Assembly (NCBI RefSeq): GCF_901933205.1
Contig: NC_044572.1
Span: forward strand, 64,706,465-64,770,464
Direction of reading: 5' to 3'
DNA length: 64,000 nt
From: Camarhynchus parvulus
Taxonomy: Eukaryota > Chordata > Aves > Passeriformes > Thraupidae
Shown: one piece after another, positions 63,101 to 64,000 of the stretch
How the letters are laid out: the number at the start of each line of letters is the position of its first letter
How positions within the stretch are numbered: position 1 is the first letter of the stretch
Translations under genes and position numbers: made by a program
The notes under the pieces: model-generated
What the model saw: the letters and a program-made list of their open reading frames with translations, nothing else
Told to the model about the DNA's origin: nothing
The model's database searches: none

Positions 63101-64000
63101 TGACTGAGTAGTTTGATTGCTGAATTGACTTGCAACATCTCTAAGGAAGAGGAAGTGAGACTGAAGTGTCTCAGCTATTTATGTCCTATACACTGACTGA
63201 TCCTTTAAGCAGCATAAATTTATGTATTGCTACCCTGACAAAAAAAGCACAGTCCGATTTCAGTCTTCGTGCAGCTATTCTAATTAGCTGGCTCTTTTGA
63301 CAACATGAGCTGCTGTTATGGAGGTAATGATTTACCCCCTTATCTGTCAGAGAGATTCAAATATTCACCTAGCCTCAGTTCATTTAGTCATGCCCTCGAA
63401 GAGACATGAATAGTATAAAATTTTTTAAAAAGCCACTAACAAAATGCTTGCAATTCCCTTTGCTTGACCCTAAGAAAATTTCAGAGTTTACTTTTAGAGT
63501 ATCCAAACTACTTGGAGTCACCAAAACACAACATACATCTATCAAAACTCCCCAGTTCCTAGAGAAATACAGGAACTAAGGAAGGCCCAGTAGTTTACAA
63601 GCATAGTGACATTCAGTATATTGCAAAGATGTCACAGCTCTTCTAATAGGAACAACTGAGACACATTTTCCATGTTTAAAATTCTTAATGCTTAAACTGA
63701 AAAGAAGATTTAAGACAGTGTTTATGCTCCTTTCCTCTGGTTCGCCACAGTTGGGGATTTTTTTTCCTACCAGAAAAGCTGCAAAACTCAAATACCTTGC
63801 AATTAATGCCCAATCACACCAGTTTCAGAGCACTTTGTTAATTTTGGTATTTATACATATCAGATAGATATCATGCATACATTATGCTTATGCACTACAG
63901 ATACACATTCTATATGAATATTAATGTAGGCATACACAACATTAGAGATTAGGAAAAGACATATTAAAGCATGTAATTGTTTAGAATAACACTCATATCA
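60142..64000 (-). other. TMEM170B: Part of TMEM170B intron 1
   Basis: The sequence upstream (on -) of exon 2 is AT-rich with no CpG island, so the promoter and exon 1 are not within this window. I see no transposon I can name, no RNA gene and no convincing exon. Open frames are under about 110 codons and lack recognisable domains. Confidence 0.75.

Noticed and set aside
60142..64000. TMEM170B exon 1 within the window
   Set aside because: No CpG-rich segment or N-terminal coding sequence with the correct donor phase was found.

Overview
This is nuclear genomic DNA from a bird, most likely a songbird. It is AT-rich, gene-poor and intron-containing. The evidence is spliced exons of two vertebrate genes, three recognisable fragments of CR1 (the non-LTR retrotransposon typical of birds and other sauropsids), and a solo LTR of a type I recall as common in passerines. 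Almost all open frames in the window are short chance frames. I found no bacterial-style operons, CRISPR arrays or tRNA/rRNA genes.

Two genes are supported by splice-consistent coding exons. On the + strand, 6264-6379 and 10132-10283 are consecutive exons of ADTRP, a multi-pass membrane FAHFA hydrolase of the AIG1 family. On the - strand, 60141-59971 and 56002-55872 are the second and last coding exons of TMEM170B, a small three- or four-pass membrane protein; its stop codon is at 55874-55872. The two genes point toward each other, as I recall for the human chromosome 6 locus. The first ADTRP exons and TMEM170B exon 1 appear to lie outside the window. The short last coding exon of ADTRP should lie downstream of 10283, but I could not fix its position.

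Layout: 1-6263 ADTRP upstream intron; 6264-10283 two ADTRP exons and one intron; 10284 to about 47780 the 3' side of ADTRP plus the interval between the genes, holding two CR1 fragments, a CpG island with a strong CTCF-like motif (about 20330-20765), a solo LTR (40598-41007) and several hairpins and microsatellites; about 47781-55871 a probable very long TMEM170B 3' UTR read on the - strand, ending at a well-formed polyadenylation site and interrupted by an opposite-strand CR1 copy (about 51150-52570); 55872-60141 TMEM170B exons 2 and 3 with their intron; 60142-64000 part of TMEM170B intron 1.

I did not find a new multi-gene system. The observations most worth a second look are the promoter-like CpG island with a CTCF motif between two convergent genes, the long repeat-interrupted TMEM170B 3' UTR with its polyadenylation signal cluster, and the unresolved ADTRP C-terminal exon.
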